A stretch of 64,000 nucleotides of DNA from Gyromitra esculenta (GCA_038503075.1 JBCAML010000002.1:1302001-1366000), one strand, 5' to 3'. Positions 49,848 through 63,472 are shown, counted from the stretch's first letter. The notes: generated by a model not told the origin, from the sequence alone. Numbers and translations are program-made.

Positions 49848-51779
49848 CTAATTTTCCTCTTCTACTTCAACTGATGAGGACTCTGAAAAAGCTTCCGATG
49901 AGCCTGATAAACTCGAAACGTCCTCACCCATTGAAGCGGGGACTTCCATGCGTTTGCTCTTTCTATTCCTGCGCCTAGCACCCGCCGCTGGCTTCGTAGT
50001 CACTGAGACGCTAATCCACTCCTCCTCCCCTCCCTCTTCCGTTTCTTCTGCACCCAGTCCTTCTTCGGCGGTTGCTTCATTCTTAGATTCTTCCTTCTCG
50101 GGTTCCTTTGTCTTTTTCTCCTCGTCTTCCTCATCATCAATCTTTTCTTTATCTGCCTCAGCCTTTTCGCTATTTATCTTCGCTTCCGCCACCTTTTTAT
50201 CCATCTCTTGGGTATCGGGTACCGGATCACCCTCTTCGGTATAATTCCACATCAGATTCAGCTCGCCCCTCCATGCAGCCATCCCCCAAACAGACCCCAA
50301 CACCCCAGGGACCAAATACAGGAGCGCCGGTTGCGCATGTTTCCATATGTGCATAACCATCAACGTGGCCAGCATTCCCAAGACGTATCCACCAATGCTA
50401 GAGAGAAAGTATTCCTTCCTAAAAGTGACACCCTCAACACCCTTCCAGAAACGTTCTCCAAAGATGCCTGTTACCTTGACGTATCTTGGTTTAGTCATCA
50501 GTGCCATCTCTTCTTCTCCATATGTCTTCCTACGCTTAATATCATGTCCATCGCTGTCCGCAATCTCTTCCATAGCCAGCTTCTGTACTTCAAGAAGGTT
50601 TGCCTTACGTTTCGACTCGTAGAATCTCCACAGATCCCAACGGAGAGACATAGCAATCACCAAGCCTGGGATCACAATATCGCCAAGACCGAGCATCGCC
50701 AACGCTGGGCTCCCATCTTTAGTTGTGCCAGGGCGTGGGAATAATAACTTAATAGGGACATCAAGATTTGTGGCAACGGTGACCATGAGCGGAGTATAAA
50801 ATACGAAAAAGATATCATAGAAGAAGAGAGCTCCTAGGAGCAGAGTTGCCGTCTGGAAGGTAGTCGGCGAAATCAACTACCACAAAAGTTAATATAACCA
50901 GAAAGTGTTTGAAAACAAATCAAAACATTCAAAACAAACCTGCATAGCTCCATAAGAGAATGATATGCCCATGATATTGGTCAAAGCCCAATGTTTTCCA
51001 CCGAGAGCATAAACACCGACCACGGTAAAGCCAATCACCAACCCAGCAACATCACCAATCCAGAATCTTTTTCTGATTTGCTTGTCCAGGCCCTTCGACT
51101 TGATAACCACATTCCACTTCATGCCAAGGGTACGCCTGAGAGCCCAGGCATTCTCCCAAAGGCTCTCGGGTAATATCTTCAACCTTCCTAGCGGATTCCT
51201 CACCACATGATCTCCATTTTTCGCCCTGTACGAGTTGTACCCAGCAACATAAATGTTGCCATCAGCCGAGCGGAACCGACGAGGAAATGCAAACGAGACG
51301 CCAAGGCCCAAGATGTCGGCGAAAGCCTTTCCCACAGCAAACACACCCATAACCGAAAAGTACCACGTCAGAATACGCGAGAGTACGCTGGGATCTTTGA
51401 GAAACTTGATGATCAGGAAAAGTACACCAAGGAGCACACCAGCTGTAACCGGGAACATCAACGCATCAGTAGCGGTGAGATTTTCGATGGGTGCGGCGGA
51501 AGCTTCTTCATCTTCATCTTCATCATCCTCGAGGAGGTCTTCGTTGGATTCTTGGCCGTTACGCAGCTTGCGGGCTTGTGCAGGGGAGAGAGTATTTGCT
51601 GGGCGTTTCAGCGAAGCATGGGACCCAGCGACAATAGGAAGTAAAGCAGCGATGATGAGATGGACATAGGTGGGAATAAACGGGAAGATGGCTGGAAAGT
51701 TGTAGAGCACAGTGGCAAGGAAGCGAGCTGCAGGCGAGATGTCTTCGGCTGCAGCGGCAGTAGCGATGGGATTATCCAT
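49848..51779 (-). CDS. Signal peptide peptidase family intramembrane aspartyl protease
   Basis: Two exons with a 63-bp intron (50877-50939) give about 622 residues. SPP cleaves signal-peptide remnants within the ER membrane. The active-site pair is present: LLGALFFYDIFFVF (YD motif) just after the intron and AMLGLGDIVIPG (GxGD motif). The conserved PAL segment is also present (QPALLYLVPGVLG). Multiple hydrophobic segments occur throughout. Exon 1 has an acidic loop (EDDEDEDEEASAAP) after the first membrane segment. The C-terminus is an extended Glu/Lys-rich tail (about 110 residues) followed by a basic RRRNRKSKRME, longer than usual for the family. The catalytic residues are intact. Confidence 0.92.
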
Positions 51780-54700
51780 GGCTTCTGCAGTGCTTGATGG
51801 CGGATATGGCGACGATACTGATGCTATCTGTTGTCAGTGACGTTCTTGCTGTACGTCTATTAGAGCTTTCGCAGATCAGGCAGGAACGGGTTGAGGTGGT
51901 TGAGAGGACACGCGGTCAGATGGGCAAACGACGCAGGTTTAGGGTTTTTTCAGGAGACGACTCTGGACGGACAAGGCTGGGTCTATACACAGCCAGTGTG
52001 GTTTGGTGGTTCTTCGAGAGAGGTGCCAGAGATATATGTATGATGCACAGTCCCAGCCTCTCCTGCGGCTCAAGAGATCTGCCCCGCCATCCACAGCACA
52101 GTTTGATCCGAAAGTGGTGACATGGACGGATGCCAAACAACCGAGCCGCAAGCGATCGCCAGGGCCTCTCTCGCGCCTAGCCCCAGACCGGTATTGCACG
52201 GGCCCTCTTACCCCAACAATAGGCACATACCCCAAACAACACTCCACAGCAACTGATGGGCTAGGGCTGCTTGTTAGCTTCCCACGTAATACAGAGGTAT
52301 GGGCATGTATCTGGGACCTGCCTTAGCTTACATGTATGGTCACTCACGGTAGAATCTCTGAACTAGCCAATTTAAGGGTTAGGGTTATCGCGAAGTTCTT
52401 GAGCTTGCTTTGATGACCCACAATCAGTATGTATTCTTCTAGACATATAATGCGCATGAACTGAGTCGTGAGATATGTGTTGCATTCAGAATGGGAGACC
52501 GAATCCTATCCCGCATATTTATCGGATGCTTTAAGAATAGTAGCATCGCAGTTGAATTTCCCCCCTTATTGTATCCAAATAAAGCCTCTAGCCAAAGGCG
52601 ATATATACTTCAGCGCTCCTACAGGATAAAAAACAGAGACCAACCATATGCACGCGCCTAACCCCGAACGAAGACTAAGCTCATGTAATCGTAGTGAGCC
52701 CGCTAACTGCTATCCGGTTTAGTATTTTAAAATTAAAATTAAAATAAAACTAAGAGGGGGGACGCCGCTAAGGGCCTAGAGATTTAGCTAGCTATATATA
52801 TCGAGCTTTTAAGAGGAGAGGTACCGGAGATTTCTCGTGAACCATACTACTATTTACGTTGGACTGCACATACATGTATGTAAGCTTGGTCTAAATATAT
52901 CGTTTTAAAGAAAAACACGATAATTTTTATTGCCCCTCTGGAAGTGTTTTTTTCTAGTGAATTGCTAACTATACACTAGCTAAGAAATCTCCAGGGCTCT
53001 ACTAACTAAAGAACGGTGGGTCACGACTACCGTATATCCACGGATCATCACCCGCCTATGGTGCGTGCACGAATTAACCTGGACCAATAAAAACTGAATG
53101 CGAAACGAAACGCCTTTGTCTTATTAAAAAACTCGGCCTGTCTCACAGAACTTAGCTGGTACCTCCATTAAAACACCACAACCAAGATATATGCAACACC
53201 AATAATCCTAAAGAATATTCCCTTGAAGTATAGACTCTATACTGGCATCGATACTCAAATTTACATTCTGTTTTAATTTTTCTCGGCGTGTATCTGTTCA
53301 CTCCGGATCCCTGAGTAACTTTGGGGCCGTTCCATTTTGCACTTTTAATCACAGCTAAAAAAATGCGATAGGTACATGCAATCCCATGGGCTATGATACA
53401 TCCCACGATAGCCCTTCTATTCGAACAGCCAAATTATATTTCATGATATCCCACTAGGTACCTAATAGAAACTACATGTATCCCTCTTTAAGATGTCCAC
53501 GCTTTCACTAGCACCCGAAGCTATCTGCCTTCCAGGAGAAGAACCTGGGCACATCGGTGTGTGGCTTTGTATACTACGGAACCGTGCCCGATGCCTTTGA
53601 CATTAAAGTCATACTCCCCAGGCTCTGTATATATCCGGGTTCTTGTCTCGGAAGACAAATACACCTCTAGAACCCACCAATAAAGGAACACGTAAACAGA
53701 GGCCAGTAACTTTTACTGCATCCGTATTGCCAGTATATGTAACCTGATCAAGATTGTCATCCCCATATACTTTTAGTAAGCTATAAATACACATACTACG
53801 TGTACTTGATAGTTGGATAGCTATAGGTTTTAGGCTACTCTGAGTACATGCAATAGGGTATAATTTCTGTTCTAGTAGAAATTTTAAGATTTTTTGCTGT
53901 TTGTATATTTCGTATATACAACATCTTAAAGTCCAAATAGAAAGTCAAAGTTATCTCGGAAGCTTTGTGCTTTTATTTAAAGCTCAGGACGCACAGCTTC
54001 TCTCGGAAGATTCAAATGCGCTACGCATCTTCAATCCTAGACCTAGGCTTGTGTATCTCGCGGGCCAACCTAGGCTCCCTTCATTTTGTTTTGTTCGGGG
54101 AGTACCTAATATAGTGAAATTAAAGCTCCAGCCTTGGTACCATTGGAACGGATAGTTCTGGCCATGGTTGGTGAGGTCCTGATACAATATGATATTGCGA
54201 TTTTCGCAAAGAGAGTTGATTTATGGTTATCAAAAGCCAAATATACAAGATTGCCATATTTGCTGATGTTAGCGATTACTCGTTGCGTCATTCCTCACTC
54301 TGCTTTACGAAAATGAATGTAACGGTGGAGAGGCTTGTAGGAAGCTCCAGCGAAATCAAAATCAAGAATGTTTGTAACAGATGCCAAGTCTGTGTCTGTA
54401 TTTTTCTCTCTTGCCTGTTCGCAAGTCGAAAGCGCTGGGCTGGGAAAATTAGAATGAAGTTAGGGTTAAATATTTCAAGCCGACGAAGGTACATCTCGTT
54501 CGCAGATTCTTGCCACTCCTACTCTCCGTTGAGCACAACTGCCAGTGGATTGAGGTTATAATTTCTATAGAGAGTAGTTATGTGAAGCTGTTAGATATTA
54601 TTTAGCATCTCACTAATTCCATAATTTTCCTCTTTTTGATTTAATTCCAAGTGCCTGAGATATTTGCTTATCGCTTGCAGCGATGCCCTGCGAGTGATCA

Positions 54701-57305
54701 CGCGATCGAATTCTCCACCGGAAACCGTACTAACCCGCACAGTCTCGGTCAAGACGTAAAACTCTATAGAAAGGATATATTAGTTACTCTACGTATTCTA
54801 GTAGAACCTTGAGCCTATAAAAACACCAACACGAGTCGGAATCATGTGTTTCTTTGCCAGGATCCGCCATAACTGGCAAGACTTTACGTATATACGTCGC
54901 ATTAGTAGGTACATGTAAGTACGTACTCTACATGTAAGTACATGTAGTTACAACTAAACTCTAATATTGAGCCACATTGATGACAAGCGAGTGAACACCA
55001 GTCTCTTACCCAGCCGGCTCAACTACAGCGAATTTAAGACGATAAGCGGAATCGATACCCCTCAGAAGAGTACATCCTTAGATCAAAATAAGTGACCGAC
55101 AGGATTACCATTTTCAGATAAGAATAGCCCGGAAACTAGGCTTGGATCAATTGTTTCATAATAGTATCATGGGTTACATGATACGATCGCCTAGACCCTA
55201 GCATGCCTGAGTTCCACACCCTCTGGTAGAATTATTGTAGAATAACGAGGGTAAGCGAACGCCCAAGCTGCCAATACCACTACCAAAATTTTTCCAATGA
55301 ACCCCGGAAGACCAATAAAAGCTTTAGATCATGAGTCGCCACAATTCTACAGTAATTCTGCCAGAGACTGTATATCCGTTCTGTCGACGATTTAAACGCG
55401 AAAGGCACCCACTGATACACACTCATATGAGTATCTCTGGTTAATCACGGCTTAGAATATATGCCCTACACAATTTTCGGGCAGATTAGTACAATAGCCT
55501 TCCACCCCATCCTTGTCCCCGGCTATGTTGGATTACGTTTCGAAACTCAAACACACTTATCAGTATAGCAATGGCGCTGGTACTAAAGTTCGCCCCGGTT
55601 AACTGGACTGCTTCGGCTACACGGGGGCGAAATAATATGTGGTTTTCCATAGATTTTCTTGAGAGCAGGCCCAAGGACATTCCACCTTCCTCGGCAACAC
55701 GCTGGGCGATCTTCCCTTCCTCCCACGTTAAACTCGGTCCGCTTTAAGCCTTGAAGAGAATATCACTGGATTGACTGACACGAGGGCTATGCCGACGTAA
55801 AAAATTCTGAAGTTAATGAGGATAATAACAGAAGTTGATGGATGCATTGATGGAGCGGGTCGCCTCTTTAGTCGAGAATTTGAGACACAGGAAACGACGT
55901 AGGCGTTAACCCGCAGGGGGCAGCGCCTCAACACAATCTGTAGGGATTGAGTCGATATATATTCTAGCAGCACAGGTCAGTGAAACAGATGCCTACATTA
56001 TTATGTACCTCTTAACTTGGTAAAACAGCGTTGGGGGAAAATTTAGGTTATGATATGTTCGGTGTGCTCTCAACCATTCGATGTATGCCAATATGGGGGG
56101 ATGGTAGCTATTTCTTTTCTGTTCCTATAGGGATAAAACTGTTCCATGGAAATTCATTGCCAGATATGAGTCGGTGCGATACAAGATTGTAGCAATCAAT
56201 CAGTTAGACAACCCACTTAGTTATCCAGATACCAATAACACTAAATCTCTCTCGTTTACCATATGCTGAGCATGAGTGGAGGCACCCATCGGTGAGATCG
56301 GCCGAAGTTATAATTTGGGATAATACTATGAGTGATAGCCCGTTTCGGAGCAAACAAGCACAGCTTAGGGTACATAGGCGGGTTGAAGTGCCACGCATGG
56401 CCTAGAAACATAATCGGTACGAGTATCGACACCTTTGATCTGATGTTATTTAGCCATGGACAGAAAACTCTGTTGTTCTGTCCAGGGTCTATAAAAATAT
56501 GTCTCTAAGACCAAACTATCGGAGAATCCGGAAGATCCGGAAGATTCCAATCGGAGATCTGTTCTTGTCAAACTTTAGCTTCTGATAGGATAAACTTTAC
56601 CTGTTTCTTACTGTAATGCTTGGGACTACAAATCCCTGAAATAAATCCTGTGATACCGTATCCGAGTAGAAAGTGTCTGAAACACCAAATTGTAAGTGCC
56701 CTGCATGGTCGGATAGATGTCCAAGACCGTGTAAACTGTGTAGATGAGGGGTTTGTTAATATACCCACCCAAATAGTTTGCTGCAGGAACAACGTGGGAT
56801 CTTTTAAAGTAAATAAAACATCGCGACCCCGCCGATTCATCGTGGCGAGGGGGGATTTTCCGAGATTCCGGCGCCTGTTCCGTAGGCTATGAAACTAGTT
56901 ATACATGTATCAAAAGAAAGTCGTAACAGCCAGGAGATCCCTGTCCGTGTGTGCATGGCGATGCTACGCTCCTCTCCTATCGGTACCACCTCGATCAATC
57001 CATCTTTTTCCATCACATCTTAACGACTCCGCGGTTAACGATCCACATACAGGCAGAGACGAGCGTGCGAATTCCTTTTTCCCCGGGCATTTCAACCGTT
57101 GAATCGAGTCAGATAGCACCGCGTCAATCCGCAAACAACATTCCCGGTACAACCGCAAGTTCTCCCGGTCCACTCGCAGAATATTCCGACTGTCCTTGTT
57201 TTGTTTTTTTTGTTTTGCCAGGTACTCCAGAGTCAATCCCAGCTTGGGTCGAAAATCCCTCGTAGAGCTAGGCTCCAGGAGAACCCCACTTGAGCTCCCC
57301 TGCTG
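51780..57305. other. 5.5-kb gene desert
   Basis: The longest stretch without a supported gene. It includes the SPP promoter and, at the end, the glucokinase promoter. Seven TACATGTA copies occur (52329, 52871, 53473, 54910, 54929, 54939, 56902). Short frames such as 54223-54561 have no recognisable content. Confidence 0.5.
54910..54946. repeat. Three TACATGTA palindromes within 37 bp
   Basis: Copies at 54910, 54929 and 54939, separated by AGTACGTACTC and AG. This is the densest cluster in the window, inside the 5.5-kb desert. Confidence 0.85.
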
Positions 57306-59608
57306 ATGACGGGCGCTCCCTCATCCATCGCTGCTCAAGCCGCAGTCCGATTCCGTAGTAGCGCCCCTCAGTTACCTCATAGTTCACACAAGACCACAAA
57401 ACCACACAAAATTGGCTTTGTGGGTACCCCTCAAACCCCGCCAAGTGGGGAGGCAAAAATCAAGGTCGATAAAGTGAGATATGTGACGAGACGACAAAAA
57501 GCCGTCTTTTTACTCTTTCCCACATTCTCCTCAAGTCTTCGGGCCCTCTCAATAGCCCTTCTTTTCGTCGCTGTAGCTCTCCAATTTTTCCATAAACCAT
57601 TCATCGACCTTCTACCATACTCTGCCTCGAAACTTAAACCAACACCCACAAGGCTGGTTCCGCACGAATTTTTTGGTAGCGAAAGTACGTCAGCAGCTAT
57701 CCCCGTACCTAAAACTACACCAGAAAATTCTATAGAAGGATTTGCAATCTGCGCACCAAGCGAAAGCCATTTCAATAGCCCCAATTCAAATTCAGACCTC
57801 CGCCAAGGTCTCCTACGAAACCCAACAGAGACGATTGTGGAAGAACTTCAGACTGTTACCACAGACGCTATACGAATGGGATCAAACATGACATTAGTTG
57901 ATAAAGCGAGGGCTATTGCAGAGGAGTTTGAGTACACTCCACAGCAAGTGAGGGATGGCGTCAAGGAATATCTTAGATTAATGGGTGATATTTCCCGACC
58001 CAATTTAAGGCTGCGAAACCCCACTGACTAGGCGTGGTAAACAGATGTTGGTTTGACCAATGATGGAGAGGCAATGACTATGATTCCGACCTATGTCACA
58101 AAAGTACCAAACGGCACGGAAGAGGTAAGAATTTTGACGCCTACTAGGAATATGCTAAAATGAGAATAATTAACTCTTCTAACCCGTATCGTTTGTCGGT
58201 ATAGGGTGTATACCTTGCTGTTGACCTTGGTGGAACCAACTTCCGTGTTTGTTCCGTAACCCTAAAAGGCGATACGACGTTCACCATTGCCCAGTCAAAA
58301 GTCCCCATCCCCCGATCATTGATGGTCTCAGATTCCAAATCTCTCTTCTCCTTCTTAGCTAAGCAGATTGCCGCTTTCGTCGAGAAGCACCATTCCGATC
58401 ATTTCGCTGAAGACTCAGGTCACCATCTGCACCTAGGGTTCACTTTCTCATTCCCCGTAGATCAAAAGGCTGTCAACAAGGGATACTTGATCCGTTGGAC
58501 CAAGGGTTTCGCCATCCCAGATGCCATTGGGAAAGATGTCTGTGCTCTACTTCAAGCAGAAATTGATCTCCTAGGCCTCCCCGTTACGGTCGCAGCTTTG
58601 GTCAATGATACTGTAGGCACTCTGATGGCAAGGTCATATACCTCACCTGGGAAAACGGGAACTTTACTCGGCGCGATCTTTGGAACTGGCACCAACGGAG
58701 CGTACGTCGAGAAGTTGGAGCGGATCACGAAGATGACAAAGCCCGGTGCTAATGTAGGGGAATATGATACGTCGACCGGTGAGATGGTTGTAAACACCGA
58801 GTGGGGTAGTTTTGACAATGCGATGAAAGTGCTCCCTGATACCCCGTATGATCGTGCTCTTGACAAAAATTCCGTCAACCCTGGAATTCAAATGTTCGAG
58901 AAGAGAGTCAGTGGGATGTTCTTGGGAGAGATTCTGAGGAACGCGATCCTAGTTTTAAAAGAGGACGCGGGCTTGTTCGCAGCGGCCACTATCAAGGCCA
59001 ACGCTGCTTTGAATACCCCCTGGAGCGTCGACACTTCCGTTTTATCGTACATCGAGTCTGATGACACACCAAATTACCTGGTGACTAGAGAAACTCTCCA
59101 TAGGGAGTTAGGGGTCTCAGGGAAGGTCGCCACCGACGAAGCTCAGGCCGTCAAAATCTTGGCCCACGCCATTGGAAAGCGCTCCGCTCGTCTCTCTGCA
59201 GTTCCCATTGCAGCCACAATTTTAGCAACTGGCAAACTCGGTCCCTCTCCGAAGTCAGACTCAGCGGATGTTGAAAACCTGAACCTGAAAGATCTCTCGT
59301 TCGTTGAGCAAGGTATCGCAGCCATCAAGACAGCTGTACTAGGGAAGCCAGCCGCTGCCCCACTCGTCGATGCTCCACCATCAGCTTCTATAAGTGAGGA
59401 CGAGGTGATCGATGTCGGTGTCGATGGCAGTGTTGTAGAGTTCTACCCCGGATTCGAGGATCACGTCAGAAGTGCTCTTAGAGACGTGCCCGAATTTGGA
59501 GCGGCGGGAGAGAAAAGGGTCAGAATGGGGATTGCGAAGGATGGGTCAGGCGTTGGAGCAGCACTCATCGCACTTGTTGCATACAAAATGGCGAATGGTC
59601 TTGCATAA
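57306..59608 (+). CDS. GLK1: Glucokinase (hexokinase family) with long upstream extension
   Basis: Phosphorylates glucose with ATP. Three exons, with introns 57985-58044 and 58125-58204. The core from MTLVDKARAIAEEFEY at 57888 is about 526 residues and has all family motifs: VYLAVDLGGTNFRVCSV, LGFTFSFPVD, RWTKGF, LVNDTVGTLMA, GAIFGTGTNGAYVE, NTEWGSF and FEKRVSGMFLGEILR. The frame stays open for a further 194 codons to 57306, encoding a basic region, a hydrophobic segment (LSIALLFVAVALQFF near 81-95) and a Ser/Pro-rich linker. The ATG at 57888 has a better start context (CAAACATG), so the annotated start may be too far upstream; if the extension is translated the enzyme would be membrane-tethered (about 720 residues). 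Confidence 0.9.
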
Positions 59609-61709
59609 ATGACTATTTTTTATGCATGTTTTTTTATATATCGCTAGGTGGCATATTTCTGAGATGCGCTCCTCACGCTGTCTCGACGTATTTGTACGAT
59701 TTCCTTCTCGGAACACGGATTTTTTTTTTTTTCATGAGTCAATTTTGGCTGGCTGCATATTTTTCTTGTCTATATTTTTCTCCTCTGTTATCGGTTATTT
59801 CTTTTAGTTCATAAATAACGGAATCGACAACGATATGCTGAGAAGCACAAACCTGTGTTGATGATCGTGATCACGGATAGTCACCCGTCATACGTAGCAG
59901 CCACCCTTACGACGGGCACAAAGCACTATGGGATTATCCCGTAGTTAAAAATTTAAATCCGAAGGAGGATACTGATTGCTATACGGTGAAGGGTTAAGAA
60001 ATTGGAATATAGGGTGAGCAGGTCGAGGATAGGAATGGGAAAGAAGGCTAGATAATAATAGGTAGGTCTAGCGGCATGTTTCGATCAGGTGGACCCCAAC
60101 ACTGGTCCCAGACCAGCTGGGTTGGATGATCTTACTCCTGGCCTATTTAATGCTCGAGTCAACTACACCTCACACTAGCCCCATAAACCTCGTCAAAGAT
60201 CACAATCCTCTCGAACAAAACAGTATCTCTTCTGTTACGCCTTAACAACGGATGACGATTACGACGATACGCTGTGCGAAGCGATCTTCCTCCCCCATTC
60301 CTTACATTTTACTCTTCTCTATTAACTTAGATTCTTCATAAGATAGATCTATCCTACGTCCGTAATTCCTCTTATATATCACCCCAACGCTTCTCGGCAT
60401 AAACTACATTTCCACTCGCAGATACTCAAACCGCGCTACACTCATCGTGAGTGTAGTTATAAGCCTCGCATAGTGCCCAGTGAGCAATGGTTGGGTATTT
60501 TATCAGGCCTTTAAGGAGGAAGTGAAGGAGGAAGATGTGACTAATGAACTTCCGCGTGCTCATTATTTCTGTTACAATACTCGGGGTCAATTAGTCGATA
60601 ATAAGGCCAACGGTGGTGATGAGAAGGTAGAATCTGCTCGTAAGCTATCCAGTACAGCCGATGATGCTAACAAAGCAGATCCTAAATCGGAATTTGTCAA
60701 TATTTTCTACAAACTGGGTATTGTTGGATTATTTGTCGCTGGGGCTGCAACGCTAGTTCTAGTTTGTGGGCTAGAATAGTCAGTACCCGTACTATCAGGG
60801 TAGATAAACTACTTCTCCTCGTTTTCCAGATATATTTGTGTGGCTGCACACTTCTCTTATCGCTGCTCAGAGCCTTATCCAGGAAACCGAGGTCAAGTGG
60901 AGAAACGTGTTTTGTATTTCAGTTAAGCTACCGTAAAATACAACACAAAAATGCTTGGGCACCTTGTACCGAGGATGGAGGCCCGGGAAAGTCGTCGCAA
61001 TCATCAGCAAGAAAGAGAGCATATGTAAAAAAAAAAATAAGAGAATCAATAACCTTCAATGTTAAGCAATCACATCCGATCGAATGAACCAAAACAAAAA
61101 GAGAATTCAGCTTAGCGCTTATCAAAGCCGTGATTACAATCACCTCATAGACAGCCCCAGTAGGCCGCTGTAGAGATAGGAATGATCATATGAGTCTAAC
61201 CAAAATCATCAACAAAACCAAACAACAAAAGCAGCAAAATTACATAATATACATACATGTATATACCATGAAGAAAATTATTCGATTGCCAGGGCTCATG
61301 GCCCGTCCCTCCTGTAAATGCCGTAGTCATCATCGATGTCAGCGCCCTGAAGGAGAACAGCAGGAGGCGAAAAGTCCACTGCTACGAAATTAGGGATCCC
61401 GCTCGAGTATAGATCTTATTTCACTCGCCCATTTAGCTATTAGCCAAACATATATACATGTATGTATGTATTGGTTGAAACCCTCGAATCATCTTGCATT
61501 CTAAACTATGGCAGATTACGGCTGGCGAGTGATAGTATATGCGCCTCGGCATCAGCCAAGACGTGCACGGACCATCTCGGAGAGCCGCACGAGTCATTGC
61601 CGATCATCTGCCAACAACAGCTTCGCCTTTATCAGCTCTTCTACTGTATGCCGCTCTTTTGGTCCCTTATTAACTACCACAGATATTAGCATACCTAGCG
61701 CTCTAACTA
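59609..61709. other. Intergenic with one possible exon
   Basis: 2.1 kb between glucokinase and RQT4. It holds the weak membrane-protein frame at 60474-60779 and two TACATGTA copies (61254 and 61455). Confidence 0.4.
60474..60779 (+). CDS. Hypothetical small tail-anchored protein, possible last exon
   Basis: An open stretch with no in-frame ATG, bounded upstream by a TAG that could serve as a splice acceptor (CTCGCATAG). It encodes WVFYQAFKEEVKEEDV, a charged middle, and a terminal hydrophobic segment LGIVGLFVAGAATLVLVCG just before the stop. If real it needs an upstream exon that I could not place. Confidence 0.3.
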   Translation, partial: CPVSNGWVFYQAFKEEVKEEDVTNELPRAHYFCYNTRGQLVDNKANGGDEKVESARKLSSTADDANKADPKSEFVNIFYKLGIVGLFVAGAATLVLVCGLE

Positions 61710-63472
61710 ATGTCAAGTTCCCTTCAATCCTGGGCTTTGCCCCGCCTCCAACCCCTCCTGCCGCTTCCTGAAGAAGATCTTCAACAGTTCATTACTTATG
61801 CTGCCTCTCTTCCGTCTGCAGAGGAAGTCAGCGCTCATTTTAGTGTAGACCCCCTGACTTTATCTCTCGGGCAAAGATGCAGAAGCTGACTTGGCTCCAG
61901 GATCTCCTTGGAGACTCCCCAAACTCAATCTCCTTCATATCAGACTTCAACTCCCGCCTTTTCCCACAAAACCCTACCCCTTCTAACCCTACATCAGGCT
62001 CCTCGTCACCATTCAATAGCGATGGTCCTTCGGGATCACGAAAAAAAGGGAAGAAGGCAAAAGCTCCCCTCTCAAAATTCCCTCAAGCAGCCCGGAGAGC
62101 GAATGATGGGGTCGAAGGACAGTTTGGAAATCCCAATGGGGTCTACAGAAAGCCAGACTTGGAAGATGAATACATCCCAGGCGGATCTAGCAAGAGCAGT
62201 CGCGCACCGACGCCGAAACCTCCGGCTAGTATCGCTCTAGAAAAACCACTTGATAAGATACCAGCTGTGAGGCAATTGCCAGCTTTCGATGACCCATCTC
62301 CACAATCTACATTTGCTCAACAAGCTTCCACGGCAGCCTCATCAAGTTCAAAGGCAACAGGAACACTCACCTCTGACCTCATCAACATAAAGACGAAAAG
62401 GGCAAAACCCCAACAGCAAAAGGTCGTGGTCACCGGTGGTACCTCAATGCGTGGGGCAAGCAAAGATCTCGATGACCTCGAGTCTGCTCTCCGCACCCTC
62501 GAAATGTCAACCAACCCAACTCTAAAACCTGAGCGCCGTAAGTGCTCCTGCATGGGTTTAAAACATGAAGTCCTCGCCGCAGCCCCGAACTGCCTCTCCT
62601 GCGGTAAAATAGTTTGCATCAAAGAGGGTCTCGGCCCCTGTAGTTTTTGCAATACTCCCTTGATTTCCGCAGACGATATCCAATCCATGGTTCGCACATT
62701 GCGCGATGAGAGAGGGAAGGAAAAGATGGCAGTCAATGCGGCGCAGAATAGACGTCCTGAGGTCGCAAGAACACCGAAACCGTTTTCAACACCAACGCCA
62801 TCACCGGGAAGCGGTGATGAGTCAGAGGGGTTAGCAAAAGCCATGGCGCACCGAGACCGGTTGTTAGGATTTCAGGCAAATAATGCGCAGAGAACGAAGA
62901 TTATCGATCAGGCGGCGGACTTCGATACACCAACATCGGCGGGGCTGAATTCGTGGGCAACACCGCAGGAACGCGCATTACAGTTAAAGAAACAGCAGAA
63001 AGTAATGCGGACGGTGGAGTGGAATGCAAAGGAAGATTATGAGAAAAGGCGAGTTGTTGTTGCGATCGATCTGAAGGGAAGGAAGATAGTTAAAGAGATG
63101 AGAGATATTGCGCCGCCGGAAGACAGCAGTGACGAAGACGATACGATGGGAATGAATATGGAGTATAATATTGGCCTGGAAAGGGGCGGTCAGGCAGCAT
63201 TTGAAGATAAAGGCAAAGGCACGGAGAATAGTGGGATATATGCGAGAAACCCGCTATTGAGAGGCATGATCAGGCCTGTTTATGACAAAAATCAGGGGAA
63301 AGGGAAGGGGAGAGAGAGAGAAGAGAATTTGAGTGGTGGTGGTGCGGCGAATAGCTGGAGGAGGGTACAAGACGAATTCAAAGATAATGAAGAAATTATT
63401 CTAGATGGGGGGGTGTATGGAGTAGAAAGAACCGAGAGAGGGACTGCGGGAGAGGAGCCAGCTTGTGGGTAG
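61710..63472 (+). CDS. RQT4: ASC-1/TRIP4-like zinc-finger protein (Rqt4 orthologue candidate)
   Basis: Two exons with a 56-bp intron (61845-61900) give about 568 residues. Exon 1 encodes SLQSWALPRLQPLLPLPEED and the frame continues into DLLGDSPNSISFISDFNSR. Together these form the CUE-like N-terminal region found in fungal relatives. The diagnostic C2HC5 zinc finger KCSCMGLKHEVLAAAPNC..CGKIVC..GPCSFC lies near 225-265. TRIP4/ASC-1 and yeast Rqt4 belong to the ribosome-quality-control trigger complex that splits collided ribosomes. The rest is mostly charged and probably disordered, with a Ser/Asp-rich patch (PPEDSSDEDD). An ATG at 61877 lies inside the intron and would lose the N-terminal domain, so I chose 61710. 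Confidence 0.85.

Noticed and set aside
54223..54561. 112-codon plus-strand frame in the 5.5-kb desert
   Set aside because: Composition and lack of motifs suggest chance; an overlapping frame on the other strand is equally open.
61508..61771. 87-codon frame overlapping the start of RQT4
   Set aside because: Different frame from the conserved N-terminal domain of RQT4 and no motif of its own.
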